Shown here one piece after another: positions 1-9,928 of a stretch of DNA of 51,487 nucleotides (position 1 is the stretch's first letter; the number at the start of each line of letters is the position of its first letter). The translations under genes and the position numbers were made by a program. This DNA is from an uncultured Alphaproteobacteria bacterium. Its GTDB lineage: Bacteria; Pseudomonadota; Alphaproteobacteria; Rs-D84. Under the pieces are notes generated by a model. The model was not told where the DNA came from, searched no databases, and saw nothing but the letters and a program-made list of their open reading frames with translations. The stretch covers positions 1 through 51,487 of the forward strand of contig CALXLG010000003.1 of the NCBI GenBank assembly GCA_944389135.1. Reading direction: 5' to 3'.

Positions 1-67
1 TCATCCAGCAACCCAGTCAGATTTATTACATCTTCATATGTTTCTGTTCGAAGTCTGTCTATAATTG

Positions 68-94
68 CGAGCCACAGATTTCCGCAGATTTCTG
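68..94. repeat. 27-bp direct repeat of the tRNA-Asn fragment end (candidate att site)
   Basis: These 27 bases are identical to 28003-28029, where they form the last bases of a tRNA-Asn 3' fragment including GCCA plus the start of the following terminator. Upstream of position 68 the match to the tRNA fragment becomes gapped (a shared TATGT and TTCGA remain), so this end looks like an old or decayed attachment site. The rest of 1-283 holds no gene I can support. Confidence 0.55.
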
Positions 95-283
95 GGCTTT
101 TTTCTTTGTCTTCAGATTTCTAACTTGTTATCATTTTCCTCTTTAAATGATTCTTGTTGACCGTATAGTCATTCAAAAAACATACATTTTCACACCACAA
201 ACCGATTTGAAATATTTACTTTTTAGTCTTTATCTTAGTTCTAATTTCAGGCACCATTGCGTCTTACTTGATTTCATTAAACA

Positions 284-316
284 TTAAAAACCGCCCAAAT
301 GGGCGATTTTTTAGTT
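284..316 (-). terminator. Intrinsic terminator of the polysaccharide/ABC operon
   Basis: A CGCCCA/TGGGCG stem with an A run on one side and a T run on the other lies directly after the stop codon of the ABC ATPase. It reads as a Rho-independent terminator on the minus strand and could act in both directions. Confidence 0.8.
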
Positions 317-1085
317 TTTGTCCTTTACCTTAAACTGCATATCGTATAGTAGTTTATATGCGCCACACTCTATATTGATTAACTCATCGTGTGTGCCAAC
401 CTCTACGATTTCTCCTTGATTTATAACAACTATTTTTGATGCGTGTCGTATTGTAGATAATCGATGAGCTACAACGAATACGGTTTTGTCATGCATTAGA
501 TTTTCAATCGCTTTTTGTACAACAGCCTCGGATTTGTTGTCTAATGCGGAAGTGGCTTCATCTAATATGAGAATTGGTGCATCTTTTAAGAATGCTCTTG
601 CTATTGCTATACGTTGTTTTTGGCCGCCTGATAATAAAATTCCCCTTTCGCCAATTTGGGTATCTAAACCATCTTTTTGTCCTTTAATGAAATCACTCAA
701 ATATGCCATTTTAACAGCATTATCGACTTGTTCTGGGGTTGCGTTAGCGTTTCCTAACATTATGTTTTCGCGAATTGTGCCAGCAAATAGGAAATTGTCT
801 TGAAACACAACACTTATATTATTCCTCAGTGATTTTAATGTATAATCACGGATGTCTATTCCATCAATAAATATATTTCCACTGGATACATCATAGAACC
901 TTGGCAACAAACTGATAAAGGTACTTTTTCCTCCACCAGAGTTTCCAACTATTGCGATTGTTTCTCCACGATTTATAGTCAGATTTATAGATCTTAACAC
1001 TGGTACATTCGGTTTGTACTCAAAAGAAACATTGTTAAATTCTATTTTTTGTGGTGTCTTTGTTAAAGGCTTTGCATCTTTTTTT
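311..1085 (-). CDS. ABC exporter, ATPase half (downstream of a -1 frameshift)
   Basis: This is the nucleotide-binding domain of an MsbA-type lipid or polysaccharide exporter. Visible motifs in order are Walker A GNSGGGKST, signature LLSGGQKQR, Walker B ILILDEATSALD and the H-loop VAHRLST. The frame stays open upstream of the first candidate start (a GTG at 1000) as far as the A7 run at 1079-1085. There it would continue the membrane half in 1063-2091 if the ribosome or polymerase slipped by -1. The residues encoded between 1000 and 1079 (PLTKTPQKIEFNNVSFEY) are the normal linker and A-loop of this family, so the two parts are one gene. Whether it is functional is uncertain. Confidence 0.85.
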
Positions 1086-2091
1086 CTTGAATCTGTGGAA
1101 CTGAATCCATTATATTAAAAACCCGTTCAATTGCTAGAAACGACATTAAAATAGCATTATAGTTGGAACCTATGCTTTTCATTGGCGTATAAAGCATAAT
1201 AAGTGCTGTTAAAAAAGACACAAAACTGCCACTTGTAATGGTTCCATTTAATATTAAAACAGAACCTAGCCATATTGCTAAACCTATGCCAAAAGATAAT
1301 ATTATATGCATTACGGGAGTCAACCAGCGCGTTCTTTTTAACATCTTAATTTTTAGATTAAAAACACCATCTAAAACCTTTTGAAATTTACTTCTTTGAT
1401 AATCTGATAAGTTATAAGATATGATTGTTTTATTTCCTGCATAAGTTTCGTTGTATGCTGTTAATAAAGAAGAATCTGCGGCTATGGATTTATCCATTAC
1501 AGATTTCACTTTCTTTTTTACAGTAGTCATAGGCATTAAGGCCAATAGTAAAATAATTATACAGACAATTGCTAATTGCCAAGAATTATAAAACAGTACA
1601 AAGCTTAAAGAAAGAGCTGTGAAAAACTTTTGAACAAAGTTTTTAAGGTTTGTTAATAGTCCAGCGCACGCCAAATCAGCATTATTGTTAAACATAAAGA
1701 TAATGTCGCCGGAATTTTTCTTGTTAAAAAATTCCGTTTCAAACCCGAGCATTTTCTTATACAAATCCATTTTTAATCGATTTGTTATATTAGCTCCAAC
1801 CCATGTATTAAGGTAATTTGATAAGTATGTTAAGCCACCTTGGATTGAAGTGAAAATCACTATAATTACAGGAATATACCATGATGCTTGTAAAGATTTC
1901 TCAACCATTACCATATCCATATATGGCTTTAAGGAAAGTGCAATCAGTGCATCCATAGAACCTATTGGTATGGCCAATAATAGTGAAATCAGCCCCCTAA
2001 ACCAGAATGGTTTTATGTATGGCCACATTCTTTTATAGTTTTTTACAAATGCATTATTATAAATGATCTGTTTGTATTTATGGTTCAACAT
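1063..2091 (-). CDS. ABC exporter, transmembrane half (ends at a frameshift)
   Basis: It encodes the six-helix exporter domain of an MsbA-like half-transporter of the inner membrane, with hydrophobic spans across residues 30-330 and the usual cytoplasmic helix regions. The reading frame stops shortly after IQEKK. In the -1 frame the same DNA continues into the ATPase domain. The slip point reads A AAA AAG in this gene's phase, which is a classic -1 slippery heptamer. The start overlaps the end of the preceding gene by 14 bp, showing translational coupling. It is the last gene of the polysaccharide operon and probably flips a lipid-linked glycan or lipid A-like substrate. Either a pseudogene, a recoded gene or a one-base assembly error would explain the split. 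Confidence 0.85.
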   Translation of the reverse strand: MLNHKYKQIIYNNAFVKNYKRMWPYIKPFWFRGLISLLLAIPIGSMDALIALSLKPYMDMVMVEKSLQASWYIPVIIVIFTSIQGGLTYLSNYLNTWVGANITNRLKMDLYKKMLGFETEFFNKKNSGDIIFMFNNNADLACAGLLTNLKNFVQKFFTALSLSFVLFYNSWQLAIVCIIILLLALMPMTTVKKKVKSVMDKSIAADSSLLTAYNETYAGNKTIISYNLSDYQRSKFQKVLDGVFNLKIKMLKRTRWLTPVMHIILSFGIGLAIWLGSVLILNGTITSGSFVSFLTALIMLYTPMKSIGSNYNAILMSFLAIERVFNIMDSVPQIQEKKMQSL

Positions 2092-2713
2092 AATATTCTT
2101 CTAGTTTGTCTTGAGTGAAAAGATTATTTTTTATCCAACGAGCAATTTTTCTTTTGGTTTTTAGGCCATAATCATTGCTTATTTTGATTGAATGAACAGC
2201 CATTCCAAGTTTTCTATTACCTCCAGGATGTTTATATGGATTAGAAGTATAAAATCTTAGGTCAAGTTTGTCATTTGACATAACCTCTGATGGGATTTTT
2301 GCTGTATATATACCTTTTTCAACAAGTGTTATTGTCTTTATCTTTTTTTCATTTGCATACACATCTATTATCCGTTCACCCTCTACTTCTGGGTATATTC
2401 CGAATGCCTCAAATTTCAGCTCCATATCTTTGTTAGCACCATTCTTGATATACAATTTTGTGGTTGTGTTTTTCCCAACGGTACATCTGAATTTTTTTTC
2501 TTGTCCGCCCCATCCGTTATCAGTTGAAACAAATTCAGCACTATTTCCTGATTTGGAAAAGTCAATTTCTGTTCCTAAGATGTATGGTCTATATTCGCCA
2601 AAATTCATGTTTTCTGGCCAAGTTATACTTTTTGTGTAAAAGTAAAGCCATCCAATCAATCCTAGTAGTGTAACCAAGACAAGTATCATAAGAATTTTTA
2701 AGAATTTTATCAT
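2078..2713 (-). CDS. Single-pass membrane protein with an extracytoplasmic beta-rich domain
   Basis: I chose the internal ATG giving MIKFLKILMILVLVTLLG over the upstream in-frame ATG at 2734, because the protein then starts with a signal-anchor helix. The remaining roughly 180 residues are beta-rich. They carry an NGWGG motif, a TAKIPSEVMSNDKLDLRF segment and a late NRKLGMAVHSI segment, a pattern I associate with jelly-roll modules attached to membrane enzymes of glycan synthesis (DUF7024-like; from memory). It sits between the large glycosyltransferase and the ABC exporter with overlapping ends. A role in assembly or modification of the polysaccharide is inferred from context only. Confidence 0.6.
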   Translation of the reverse strand: MIKFLKILMILVLVTLLGLIGWLYFYTKSITWPENMNFGEYRPYILGTEIDFSKSGNSAEFVSTDNGWGGQEKKFRCTVGKNTTTKLYIKNGANKDMELKFEAFGIYPEVEGERIIDVYANEKKIKTITLVEKGIYTAKIPSEVMSNDKLDLRFYTSNPYKHPGGNRKLGMAVHSIKISNDYGLKTKRKIARWIKNNLFTQDKLEEYYVEP

Positions 2714-2721
2714 AGTTATCC

Positions 2722-5700
2722 CTATTTGCTGCATTTTATTAGTTTAATTTTTTCTTTATATTTTTTCTTTTTATTCAAATATTTAATGTGCAGTCTTCCC
2801 TTAAAGCAATGCGACAATAAGCGATACATGTGATATTTGATTTTTACTAATATTTTATGTTTTATTTTCTTTGGTGTGGGTTTATTTATTGGAGTTGTTC
2901 TCTCTGTATTGTTTGCCGTAATTTTACGAAGCAAAATTTCATAGAACGGCGATTTTCTTGCGTATTTCCACCAATCAGATGCATAGGAATGATGTAAAGA
3001 ATTCCAAGGTTTTACACTTGATGTATAATGTACTAGAGATGGCTTTTGCTTGATGTCATCATAAAGCTCTATTAACTCCTCCGGTAAGGAAAGACGATAT
3101 TTTGGCCATGTAAATTTTACATGATATTGAAAATTCCATGTTGCAGGCAATATGAAACAGTCATTATGAAATGCGGAATTTAACACATTTTGGTCATGAA
3201 AGTATTTATGGTTTTGCTTTGCCAGCAATAATAATTTATTTTCTATTTTGTTCTTTTTCCATTTATCAACGTTTATGATTATTACGCCAGAATTGAAATA
3301 TCTGCTTACATCATCTACGTCCAAATATTCTTTCAAGTATTTTTGCAGACCTTTTTCTAATAATACTGTATCTAAATTATATGCGATTGTTGTATCTAAT
3401 ACTGCAGCAACGCTTTTGTCCTGGATGTCGGTATTGTATAATAATGCAATATCGGTATTCACAATAATATCACAATCCAAATACAGAATCTTATTATATG
3501 ATGTAAATAATTTCGCTACTAACAATCTAAAATATGCAGCAGTAGTAATATGGTTGATGTTCATTAAAGAACTCAATTTGTACTCTTGCATAAATGATGT
3601 CATGTGAACAAATCTTATAGATATATTTGTGTATCCGTTTATGATATCCAACATCATGCGTTGTTGATATTCATACAAATCTTGATGTAATATAACAATG
3701 TCATAATTATTTTTTCTGTTAGCATTATCAACAATAGATTGTATTGCAACAGATAAGTATTCAACATAATTTTTATCTACAGCAAAAACAACCGGAATAT
3801 TGTTGTCTTTATATGCAGGGGATAATTCGTGTATATTTAACTGTGTTGCAATTTTGAATCTGTGATAATTGCAATTTAATATATCTTCATATAATTTTTT
3901 ATCTTTATTTTCTAATTCTTTTGCGATAGGGGCAAGTTTTTTCATAAAACTAGATAATTCATCCAACATTTTTCGCTTGGAAATAATATCGCTTTCATAA
4001 AATGCACTAAGTAGCCAGTCTGTTTTATGTAAAGTGTATAACAAAAATTCATATAATAATTCTTGAGAAACATTATGTTTCATTAACCAGTTATAAATCA
4101 ATTCATTAACTGGTATCTGGTCAAACATGTGATTGGACTTTTTCTCAAAAATATTTGCTACAAATGAATTTGGTCTTCTTACATAGCACATTAGTTCTTG
4201 CTTTAGAAAATATATATTTTCTGCTTTTGATGTCCAGAACCAGAAGAAGCCAACATCCTCAAAATGTAATTTTTCAGGAAATTTGATTTTATGTTTATCT
4301 AGGAAAGACTTTCTAAAAATTTTATTCCAACAATTAACATCAATCTTTCTAATCATATCAGGTTGCATAGACTGTAATTTATCATATTTTAACTTAAAGT
4401 ATGAATTGTCTTCTGCTTCTCTGAAACTATAAGCCTCATATTTAACATACGGTTGAAAACATGTAACATCTACATTTGTTTCTTCCATTGTTTTATACAA
4501 TATTTCGCAGCAATTTAATTCATAAAAGTCATCGCTATCTAAAAATTGAATGTATTTGCCACGCGCTATTTCCAACCCTTTATTTCTAGCCGTTCCTTGA
4601 CCGCTATTTGGTTGTTTAATAATAATAATTCTTTTGTCTTTGGCTGCATATTGTTCCAAAATTTCTAAACTGCCATCTGTTGAGCCATCATCAATGCAAA
4701 TTATTTCGATGTCTTTTAATGTTTGTTTTATTAAGGAATCCAAGCAAGTTTTTAGATATTTTGCCACATTATATACAGGCACAATAATACTTGTTTTTAT
4801 TTCTTTTGGAACATCCAAATATTCTTTTATCGCCGCGCTTTTGTTTTTTTCTAATATTATATCAAAAAACGGACTTTTTTCGGCATGTTTCCACCATAAT
4901 TTACCTAGGTCGGTATGCCATCTATGCCATGCTTTTACATGTGATGTAAAGTGAATAATAAAGGGTTTTTCTGCCGATTTTAAGTATTCCTGTAAGAAGC
5001 TGTTTTCTACATATTTTTGTGGATGAGAGTCAGCAAATTCGGGCAACAACCAATGCCATTGAAAATTCCACCTTTGATCAAGGTACAAAACATCATCTTC
5101 TAATACTGAATTTAGAATACACTGGTCCCAACAGACAGGGTTGAAGTCTTTTAATCTTTCCATACACCGATCTGTCAAATTTAATTGAATCATTTTATCG
5201 ATATCACACACTAAAACACCTGAATTAAAGTAGTTGCATGGATGTTTTATTTTTACTTGTTCTATACAATATTTATACCAAAAATTTGATTGAAAATATG
5301 TACAAGCATCTTTAACTACGCCTAGGGTTTTGCCTTTCAAATCTGTGTTATATAGTTTTGCGATATCTGTATTTATCAAAATATCACAATCTAAGTATAA
5401 AACCTTTGGGTAGTTGTGAAATATTTTAGGAATAAATAATCTATAATAATTGGCTATGGTAGCATGATTGCTTACAAAAAAATCATTTTCATTTAAGAGT
5501 TTTGTGGTATTCATATCCAAAAATCTAATAGATATATTAGATTTGCTGTATGTGTCTTTTATAGTTTGTTGAACCTCTGCACTTAAATTACGACATAAAA
5601 TCCATATGTCATAATTACTTTTAGATGACGTGTTTTTTACCAATGAATCAATACAAACCGATAAATACGGCATGTAGTTATTATCAACAGAAAATATTAC

Positions 5701-5739
5701 TGGTATATTATTTTTCTTTGCGAAAGGTTCTACAATCAT
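2722..5739 (-). CDS. Three-domain glycosyltransferase, GT8-GT2-GT8
   Basis: This 1005-residue protein has three complete-looking transferase modules. Residues about 12-295 are a GT8 domain with the metal-binding DCD at 117-119. Residues about 316-560 are a GT2 domain (PVYN, DDGSTD near 350-355, DSDD at 401-404). Residues about 647-930 are a second GT8 domain with DCD at 755-757. A basic tail follows. GT8 enzymes use UDP-hexoses or UDP-pentoses with retention; GT2 enzymes invert. The protein is probably cytoplasmic or membrane-peripheral. Neighbouring genes make UDP-glucuronate and UDP-xylose, which are plausible donors, but donor specificity is not readable. The stop of the upstream acyltransferase gene overlaps this start by 4 bp. 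Confidence 0.9.
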   Translation of the reverse strand: MIVEPFAKKNNIPVIFSVDNNYMPYLSVCIDSLVKNTSSKSNYDIWILCRNLSAEVQQTIKDTYSKSNISIRFLDMNTTKLLNENDFFVSNHATIANYYRLFIPKIFHNYPKVLYLDCDILINTDIAKLYNTDLKGKTLGVVKDACTYFQSNFWYKYCIEQVKIKHPCNYFNSGVLVCDIDKMIQLNLTDRCMERLKDFNPVCWDQCILNSVLEDDVLYLDQRWNFQWHWLLPEFADSHPQKYVENSFLQEYLKSAEKPFIIHFTSHVKAWHRWHTDLGKLWWKHAEKSPFFDIILEKNKSAAIKEYLDVPKEIKTSIIVPVYNVAKYLKTCLDSLIKQTLKDIEIICIDDGSTDGSLEILEQYAAKDKRIIIIKQPNSGQGTARNKGLEIARGKYIQFLDSDDFYELNCCEILYKTMEETNVDVTCFQPYVKYEAYSFREAEDNSYFKLKYDKLQSMQPDMIRKIDVNCWNKIFRKSFLDKHKIKFPEKLHFEDVGFFWFWTSKAENIYFLKQELMCYVRRPNSFVANIFEKKSNHMFDQIPVNELIYNWLMKHNVSQELLYEFLLYTLHKTDWLLSAFYESDIISKRKMLDELSSFMKKLAPIAKELENKDKKLYEDILNCNYHRFKIATQLNIHELSPAYKDNNIPVVFAVDKNYVEYLSVAIQSIVDNANRKNNYDIVILHQDLYEYQQRMMLDIINGYTNISIRFVHMTSFMQEYKLSSLMNINHITTAAYFRLLVAKLFTSYNKILYLDCDIIVNTDIALLYNTDIQDKSVAAVLDTTIAYNLDTVLLEKGLQKYLKEYLDVDDVSRYFNSGVIIINVDKWKKNKIENKLLLLAKQNHKYFHDQNVLNSAFHNDCFILPATWNFQYHVKFTWPKYRLSLPEELIELYDDIKQKPSLVHYTSSVKPWNSLHHSYASDWWKYARKSPFYEILLRKITANNTERTTPINKPTPKKIKHKILVKIKYHMYRLLSHCFKGRLHIKYLNKKKKYKEKIKLIKCSK

Positions 5740-6380
5740 AATAAGCTCTCTTTATTTTTTGTTTGTTCTTCGTATTCCTCTGGACTTTGTATTGACCAAT
5801 TTATCTTTTTCTTAATTATTTTTGCTGGGTTGCCGGCAATTAAAACATTGCTTTTTTGATATGCTTTGTTTATAAGGCTTTTTGCTCCAATAACACTATT
5901 GTCGCTAATTGTTGAGTTTTTTAGAACACATACCCCAAAACCCACCCAAACATGATTTCCTATTACAATGGTGCCATTACGGGAATTTAATATTTTTCCT
6001 TTAATATCATCTATTATGGTGTGTCCATCAGATGTAAAGAATGCGATTTTTGATGAAAAGAAGCAATCGTCCCCAATGATAATAGATTGTTTTTTATGCT
6101 TGTTTGCAAGTATAAATTCTCCGCTTGATATGATGAACTTATTTCCAATCTTTACTTGTGATTCAGATGCTAGCATTCTAAGATAAAGTCCATTAACGAA
6201 CCCTTTTTCCCCAATAGAAATATTGTTATTACTACCAATTTCAAATATGCAATTTCTAAAATTGGTAGTTTTATGAATCCTAACTACACTATTAGTCCCA
6301 AACCATTTGATGGTTAAGCCATCTATTTTATTGACTTCTATTTCTGTGTTATCTGAATCTACAAGTATGAGTTTATTCAT
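5736..6380 (-). CDS. Left-handed beta-helix (hexapeptide-repeat) acyltransferase
   Basis: The 214-residue product shows imperfect hexapeptide repeats: IEIGSNNNISIGEKG, VKIGNKFIIS, SIIIGDDCFF, IVIGNHVWVGFGVCVLKNSTISDNSVIGAKSLI and a terminal NVLIAGNPAKII. These are the hallmarks of WcaF/CysE-like acetyltransferases that trimerise. The HTIID segment provides the candidate catalytic histidine. It overlaps both neighbours by 4 bp in the polysaccharide operon, so O-acetylation of the glycan or of a precursor is likely. The substrate is not determinable. Confidence 0.85.
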   Translation of the reverse strand: MNKLILVDSDNTEIEVNKIDGLTIKWFGTNSVVRIHKTTNFRNCIFEIGSNNNISIGEKGFVNGLYLRMLASESQVKIGNKFIISSGEFILANKHKKQSIIIGDDCFFSSKIAFFTSDGHTIIDDIKGKILNSRNGTIVIGNHVWVGFGVCVLKNSTISDNSVIGAKSLINKAYQKSNVLIAGNPAKIIKKKINWSIQSPEEYEEQTKNKESLL

Positions 6381-7675
6381 CTGCCAATTCCTCTATACAA
6401 AATATTTTTTGCGATAACTTGTGGTCCATTTAATAGATTTCTACAATCTACTATTGACTTAGTGCGCATAAGTTTTGCCACTTTATCCAAATCTAGAGTT
6501 TTGAACTCTGGCCATTCTGTTAGAATTGCTAGCACATCCGCACCATTAAGAGCTGAGTACATATCTGGTGCATATTCAATTTTATTTCCTAAAATGTTTT
6601 TTGCCACATCCATGGCTTTGGGGTCAAAGGCTTTAATTTTTGCATTATGTCTTAATAATTCTGCTACAATATCCATCGCTGGACTTTCTCTGCAATCATC
6701 AGTTCCCTCTTTGAAAGCCAATCCAAGAACAGCAATTTTAGGGTCTTTTATGTCTTTTACTGTTTCTAAAATACGGTTAGCCATCTGCTTTTTTCTGGCG
6801 ATATTTCCATTTATTGCGGAGTTGATAAGTGTCATATCTACACCATTTTGACGAGCCATATAAGACATAGCCATTGTGTCTTTTGGGAAACAAGAACCGC
6901 CGTATCCTGGGCCTGGGTTCAAAAAGCGATTGCCAATTCTAGAATCTAATCCCATACCTTTTGCAACTTCTGTGATGTCTGCGCCACTCTTTTCGCAGAA
7001 ATTGGCCATTTCGTTAATGTAATGAATTTTAATTGCCAAGAACGCATTTGAGGCATATTTGATTGTTTCGGCAGATCTGCGTTTTACAAAAAGCATTTCT
7101 GTTTTACCTTTGAAAGGCTTGTATAGGTCTGCAATTAAATTTGCTGCTCGTTCTGTATTAGCACCAACAACAATTCTATCTGGATTGAAAAAGTCATGAA
7201 CAGCATAACCCTCTCTCAAAAACTCTGGCAATGAAACAACATCAAATTGTGCATTTGGATTTTTCTTTTTTATCAGCTGTTCTACAACATCGCCTGTTCC
7301 AACGGGGACAGTAGATTTTGTTGCGATTACGGTATAATCTGTTAAATGTTCTGCTAACTCTGTGGCAGCTGCATGAATGTATTTCATATCTGCTTCATGG
7401 GTCACGGGGTGCGGTGGAGTGCCAACTGCAATAATAACTAAATCTGCATTTGAAACACCTTCTTTCATAGATGTGGTAAATTTTATGCGACCAGCCTTAA
7501 CATTTTTATTAAATAATTCTTCTAAACCATCTTCATATAATGTTACTTTGCCTGCTTTTAATGCATCTATTTTTGATTGCTCTCTATCTATACAAACAAC
7601 ATCGTTGCCTAGTTCTGCCATCCCAACACCCGTTGGCAAACCAACATATCCGGTGCCAATAATTCCAATTTTCAT
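6377..7675 (-). CDS. ugd: UDP-glucose 6-dehydrogenase
   Basis: It oxidises UDP-glucose to UDP-glucuronate with NAD+. The N-terminus has the Rossmann motif IGTGYVGLPTG. STVPVGT lies near 121-127. The catalytic cysteine is in GPGYGGSCFPKD (Cys262). The C-terminal domain has VLGLAFKEGTDDCRESPA. The length of 432 residues is normal for the family. It is followed, with overlapping ends, by the acyltransferase and preceded by the UDP-glucuronate decarboxylase, so the product is likely fed straight into UDP-xylose. Confidence 0.95.
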   Translation of the reverse strand: MKIGIIGTGYVGLPTGVGMAELGNDVVCIDREQSKIDALKAGKVTLYEDGLEELFNKNVKAGRIKFTTSMKEGVSNADLVIIAVGTPPHPVTHEADMKYIHAAATELAEHLTDYTVIATKSTVPVGTGDVVEQLIKKKNPNAQFDVVSLPEFLREGYAVHDFFNPDRIVVGANTERAANLIADLYKPFKGKTEMLFVKRRSAETIKYASNAFLAIKIHYINEMANFCEKSGADITEVAKGMGLDSRIGNRFLNPGPGYGGSCFPKDTMAMSYMARQNGVDMTLINSAINGNIARKKQMANRILETVKDIKDPKIAVLGLAFKEGTDDCRESPAMDIVAELLRHNAKIKAFDPKAMDVAKNILGNKIEYAPDMYSALNGADVLAILTEWPEFKTLDLDKVAKLMRTKSIVDCRNLLNGPQVIAKNILYRGIGR

Positions 7676-7679
7676 GTTT

Positions 7680-8633
7680 TTAATCCTTTTTGAATAAATA
7701 TATTTGTGTTTTGAAATATTCTATTGTTTTGTCTAATCCATCAGACAAAACGACTTTTGGCTCCCATCCTAATTTGGTTTTTGCTAGTGTTATATCTGGT
7801 TTCCGTTGTGTTGGGTCATCAGATGGCAGTTCTTTATAAACCACACGACCGCCAATTTTTGCAACAACCATCTCTGCTAATTCTTTTATTGTAAACTCCC
7901 CTGGATTTCCAAGGTTTACAGGACCAGTAAATCCTGTTTCGGAGTTCATCATACGAACAATCCCCTCAATTAAGTCATCAACATAACAAAATGACCGAGT
8001 TTGATGGCCATCACCATATATTGTTATGTCTTGTCCTGATAATGCTTGGCATATAAAATTACTTACAACTCTGCCATCATTAGGGTCCATATTTGGTCCG
8101 TATGTATTAAAAATACGAATAACCTTAATATCTACGCCGCAATGTCTGTGATAGTCAAAGAAAAGACTTTCAGCACATCTTTTCCCCTCGTCATAGCAAG
8201 CTCTGATTCCTATTGGGTTCACATTTCCTCTGTATGTTTCAACTTGTGGATGGACAAGTGGTTCGCCATACACTTCTGATGTTGAAAATTGTAAAACTCT
8301 GGCATTATGTTTCTTTGCTAATTCTAGGACGTTGATTGCTCCGAATACGCAAGTTTTTGTTGTATCAATACTGTGTTTGCCTTGATAAGCAGGTGGAGAT
8401 GCAGGACATGCAAGATTATAGATATAGTCTAATTTTTCTGTTATATCTATTGGGTCACATATATCGTGTTTTATAAATGTAAAATTTGGGTTGTCTAATA
8501 ATTTTTCTACATTAGACAATCTTCCTGTATAATTATTGTCCAAACAAATAACACGATTGCCATCTGCTATTAAACGTGCGCATAAATTTGAACCCAAGAA
8601 ACCGGTTCCGCCAGTGACAAGTATAGTACTCAT
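7680..8633 (-). CDS. uxs: UDP-glucuronate decarboxylase (UDP-xylose synthase)
   Basis: This is an extended short-chain dehydrogenase of 317 residues with NAD-binding [10 protein letters not shown] at 8-17, [11 protein letters not shown] near 74-84, TSE at 118-120 and the catalytic YxxxK pair Tyr147/Lys151. NIDP-type epimerases share the fold, but the ACPASP motif and the adjacent ugd gene favour decarboxylation of UDP-glucuronate to UDP-xylose. It lies 4 bp from ugd and overlaps the upstream GT2 gene by 4 bp. The pair suggests a xylose- or glucuronate-containing glycan. Confidence 0.9.
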   Translation of the reverse strand: MSTILVTGGTGFLGSNLCARLIADGNRVICLDNNYTGRLSNVEKLLDNPNFTFIKHDICDPIDITEKLDYIYNLACPASPPAYQGKHSIDTTKTCVFGAINVLELAKKHNARVLQFSTSEVYGEPLVHPQVETYRGNVNPIGIRACYDEGKRCAESLFFDYHRHCGVDIKVIRIFNTYGPNMDPNDGRVVSNFICQALSGQDITIYGDGHQTRSFCYVDDLIEGIVRMMNSETGFTGPVNLGNPGEFTIKELAEMVVAKIGGRVVYKELPSDDPTQRKPDITLAKTKLGWEPKVVLSDGLDKTIEYFKTQIYLFKKD

Positions 8634-9640
8634 TTTGATTCCTTTTTATTAAAATTCAGCAGTCCACGCGTAATAAAGCAAAATAATTGCCACCAGATGG
8701 ATTGGTTGAAATATTTTCTTAATGGGGAATAAAGCAATCTAAACTGCGTTGAAAAAGAATGTGTTTTATAACAGATAACACGATAACAATTCTTGTATGT
8801 ATCGTATAATTTATCTGAATATTGTGGAAATTGCTTTAACTGGGATAGTATAAGTTTTATCGCTTCTAATAACTTATGCGTATCTTTTGGTATGTTAAAA
8901 GAAGAAAAGTCAGCCAATAAATCTTTGTTAAATAATGAGATGTTCAAGTATTTTTCTATCGCTTGATACTGAGCTAACGCGGCTTTGTATTTCTGTAATT
9001 TTGGCAGACGATTTGATATGTTTGTGTCATAGTATTTATAATCGCACAAAACTTCATGCAACATTGCAAAATCTGTTAAACCTATCAAATCACAATATAA
9101 AGCATAATCTTCAGCCGGTATAAAATCTGTTTTATATCTGATATTATGTTTGCTCAAAACGGACTTTCTAAGCATTACGCTTGAATTACATAAAATGCAT
9201 CCAGCAAAAACTAAATGCTCTTCTAAAGTTTGAGAATTGAACTTTTTGTCATTAAATAGTTTTTTATTGTTAATAGTTGCCCATGTTCCTAAACAGCCAA
9301 CATTTGGATTGTTGTCTAAAAAACTAACTTGTTTTAGCAGTCTGTCTTTGTGCATAGTATCATCCGAATCCAGCAATGCTAAATATTCGCCTTTTGCCAT
9401 ATCAATAAGACGATTTCTAGATTCTGCTGCACCAAGGTTTTTATCGTTTCTAACATAGACCATTCTAGGGTCTTTGTATGATTCAATTATTTGTTTTATG
9501 TATGGCTTAGAACAATCATCACAAAACAACCATTCAAAGGAATCAAATTTTTGGGTCAAAACAGAGTTAATACACTCTTTAAGATATTCTGGTTTGGTAT
9601 TATAAACAGGGGTTATAATGGAAACCTTGATTTTACTCAT
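8630..9640 (-). CDS. GT2 family glycosyltransferase
   Basis: The 336-residue protein begins with the GT-A nucleotide-binding core: [25 protein letters not shown] and [13 protein letters not shown]. An acceptor-binding region follows ([11 protein letters not shown]). No membrane segment is obvious, so it is probably cytosolic or peripheral. Its start codon overlaps the stop of the 61-aa gene upstream (ATGAGTAA), showing coupling. The sugar it transfers is unknown. Confidence 0.9.
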   Translation of the reverse strand: MSKIKVSIITPVYNTKPEYLKECINSVLTQKFDSFEWLFCDDCSKPYIKQIIESYKDPRMVYVRNDKNLGAAESRNRLIDMAKGEYLALLDSDDTMHKDRLLKQVSFLDNNPNVGCLGTWATINNKKLFNDKKFNSQTLEEHLVFAGCILCNSSVMLRKSVLSKHNIRYKTDFIPAEDYALYCDLIGLTDFAMLHEVLCDYKYYDTNISNRLPKLQKYKAALAQYQAIEKYLNISLFNKDLLADFSSFNIPKDTHKLLEAIKLILSQLKQFPQYSDKLYDTYKNCYRVICYKTHSFSTQFRLLYSPLRKYFNQSIWWQLFCFITRGLLNFNKKESK

Positions 9641-9818
9641 TATTGCCCCTCTCGCTTATACCTTGTGAAAGTAGGCAGAGGAATAAACCAAAACAACCAG
9701 CTTTTTGTAATAACAGCCGTTTTAGTTTCATAAACACGAAAGCGAGCAAAAGGAATAATATCAAATAGCCAAATGCTCCCGTTTCTATTATTTCTTTATC
9801 ATGCATTCTCTTATTCAT
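9633..9818 (-). CDS. Small membrane protein, first gene of the polysaccharide operon
   Basis: This 61-residue peptide has a strong ribosome-binding site (AAGGAA, 6-7 nt before ATG) and one clear hydrophobic helix (YLILFLLLAFVFM), then a basic stretch and a second, weaker hydrophobic patch. Its stop overlaps the GT2 start by 8 bp. I recognise no family. Position and coupling argue that it is real; it could anchor or assist a glycosyltransferase. Confidence 0.6.
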   Translation of the reverse strand: MNKRMHDKEIIETGAFGYLILFLLLAFVFMKLKRLLLQKAGCFGLFLCLLSQGISERGNNE

Positions 9819-9877
9819 AATTTGTTCCTTAAAATTTTATGTGCGTTGCCTTTGCTGTACCCCTATGTTTTTCGGCA

Positions 9878-9905
9878 AAAATAAGAGGTGCGATAGTGTT
9901 TACAA
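9878..9905 (-). promoter_or_regulatory. Candidate promoter for the polysaccharide operon
   Basis: On the minus strand TTGTAA (9900-9905) and TATTTT (9878-9883) are separated by 16 bp, about 60 bp upstream of the first operon gene. This lies immediately beside the start region of the SLATT gene on the other strand, so the two operons are divergent and probably share control DNA. Confidence 0.4.
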
Positions 9906-9928
9906 AGGTAGTTCTCTTATAAAAATAA

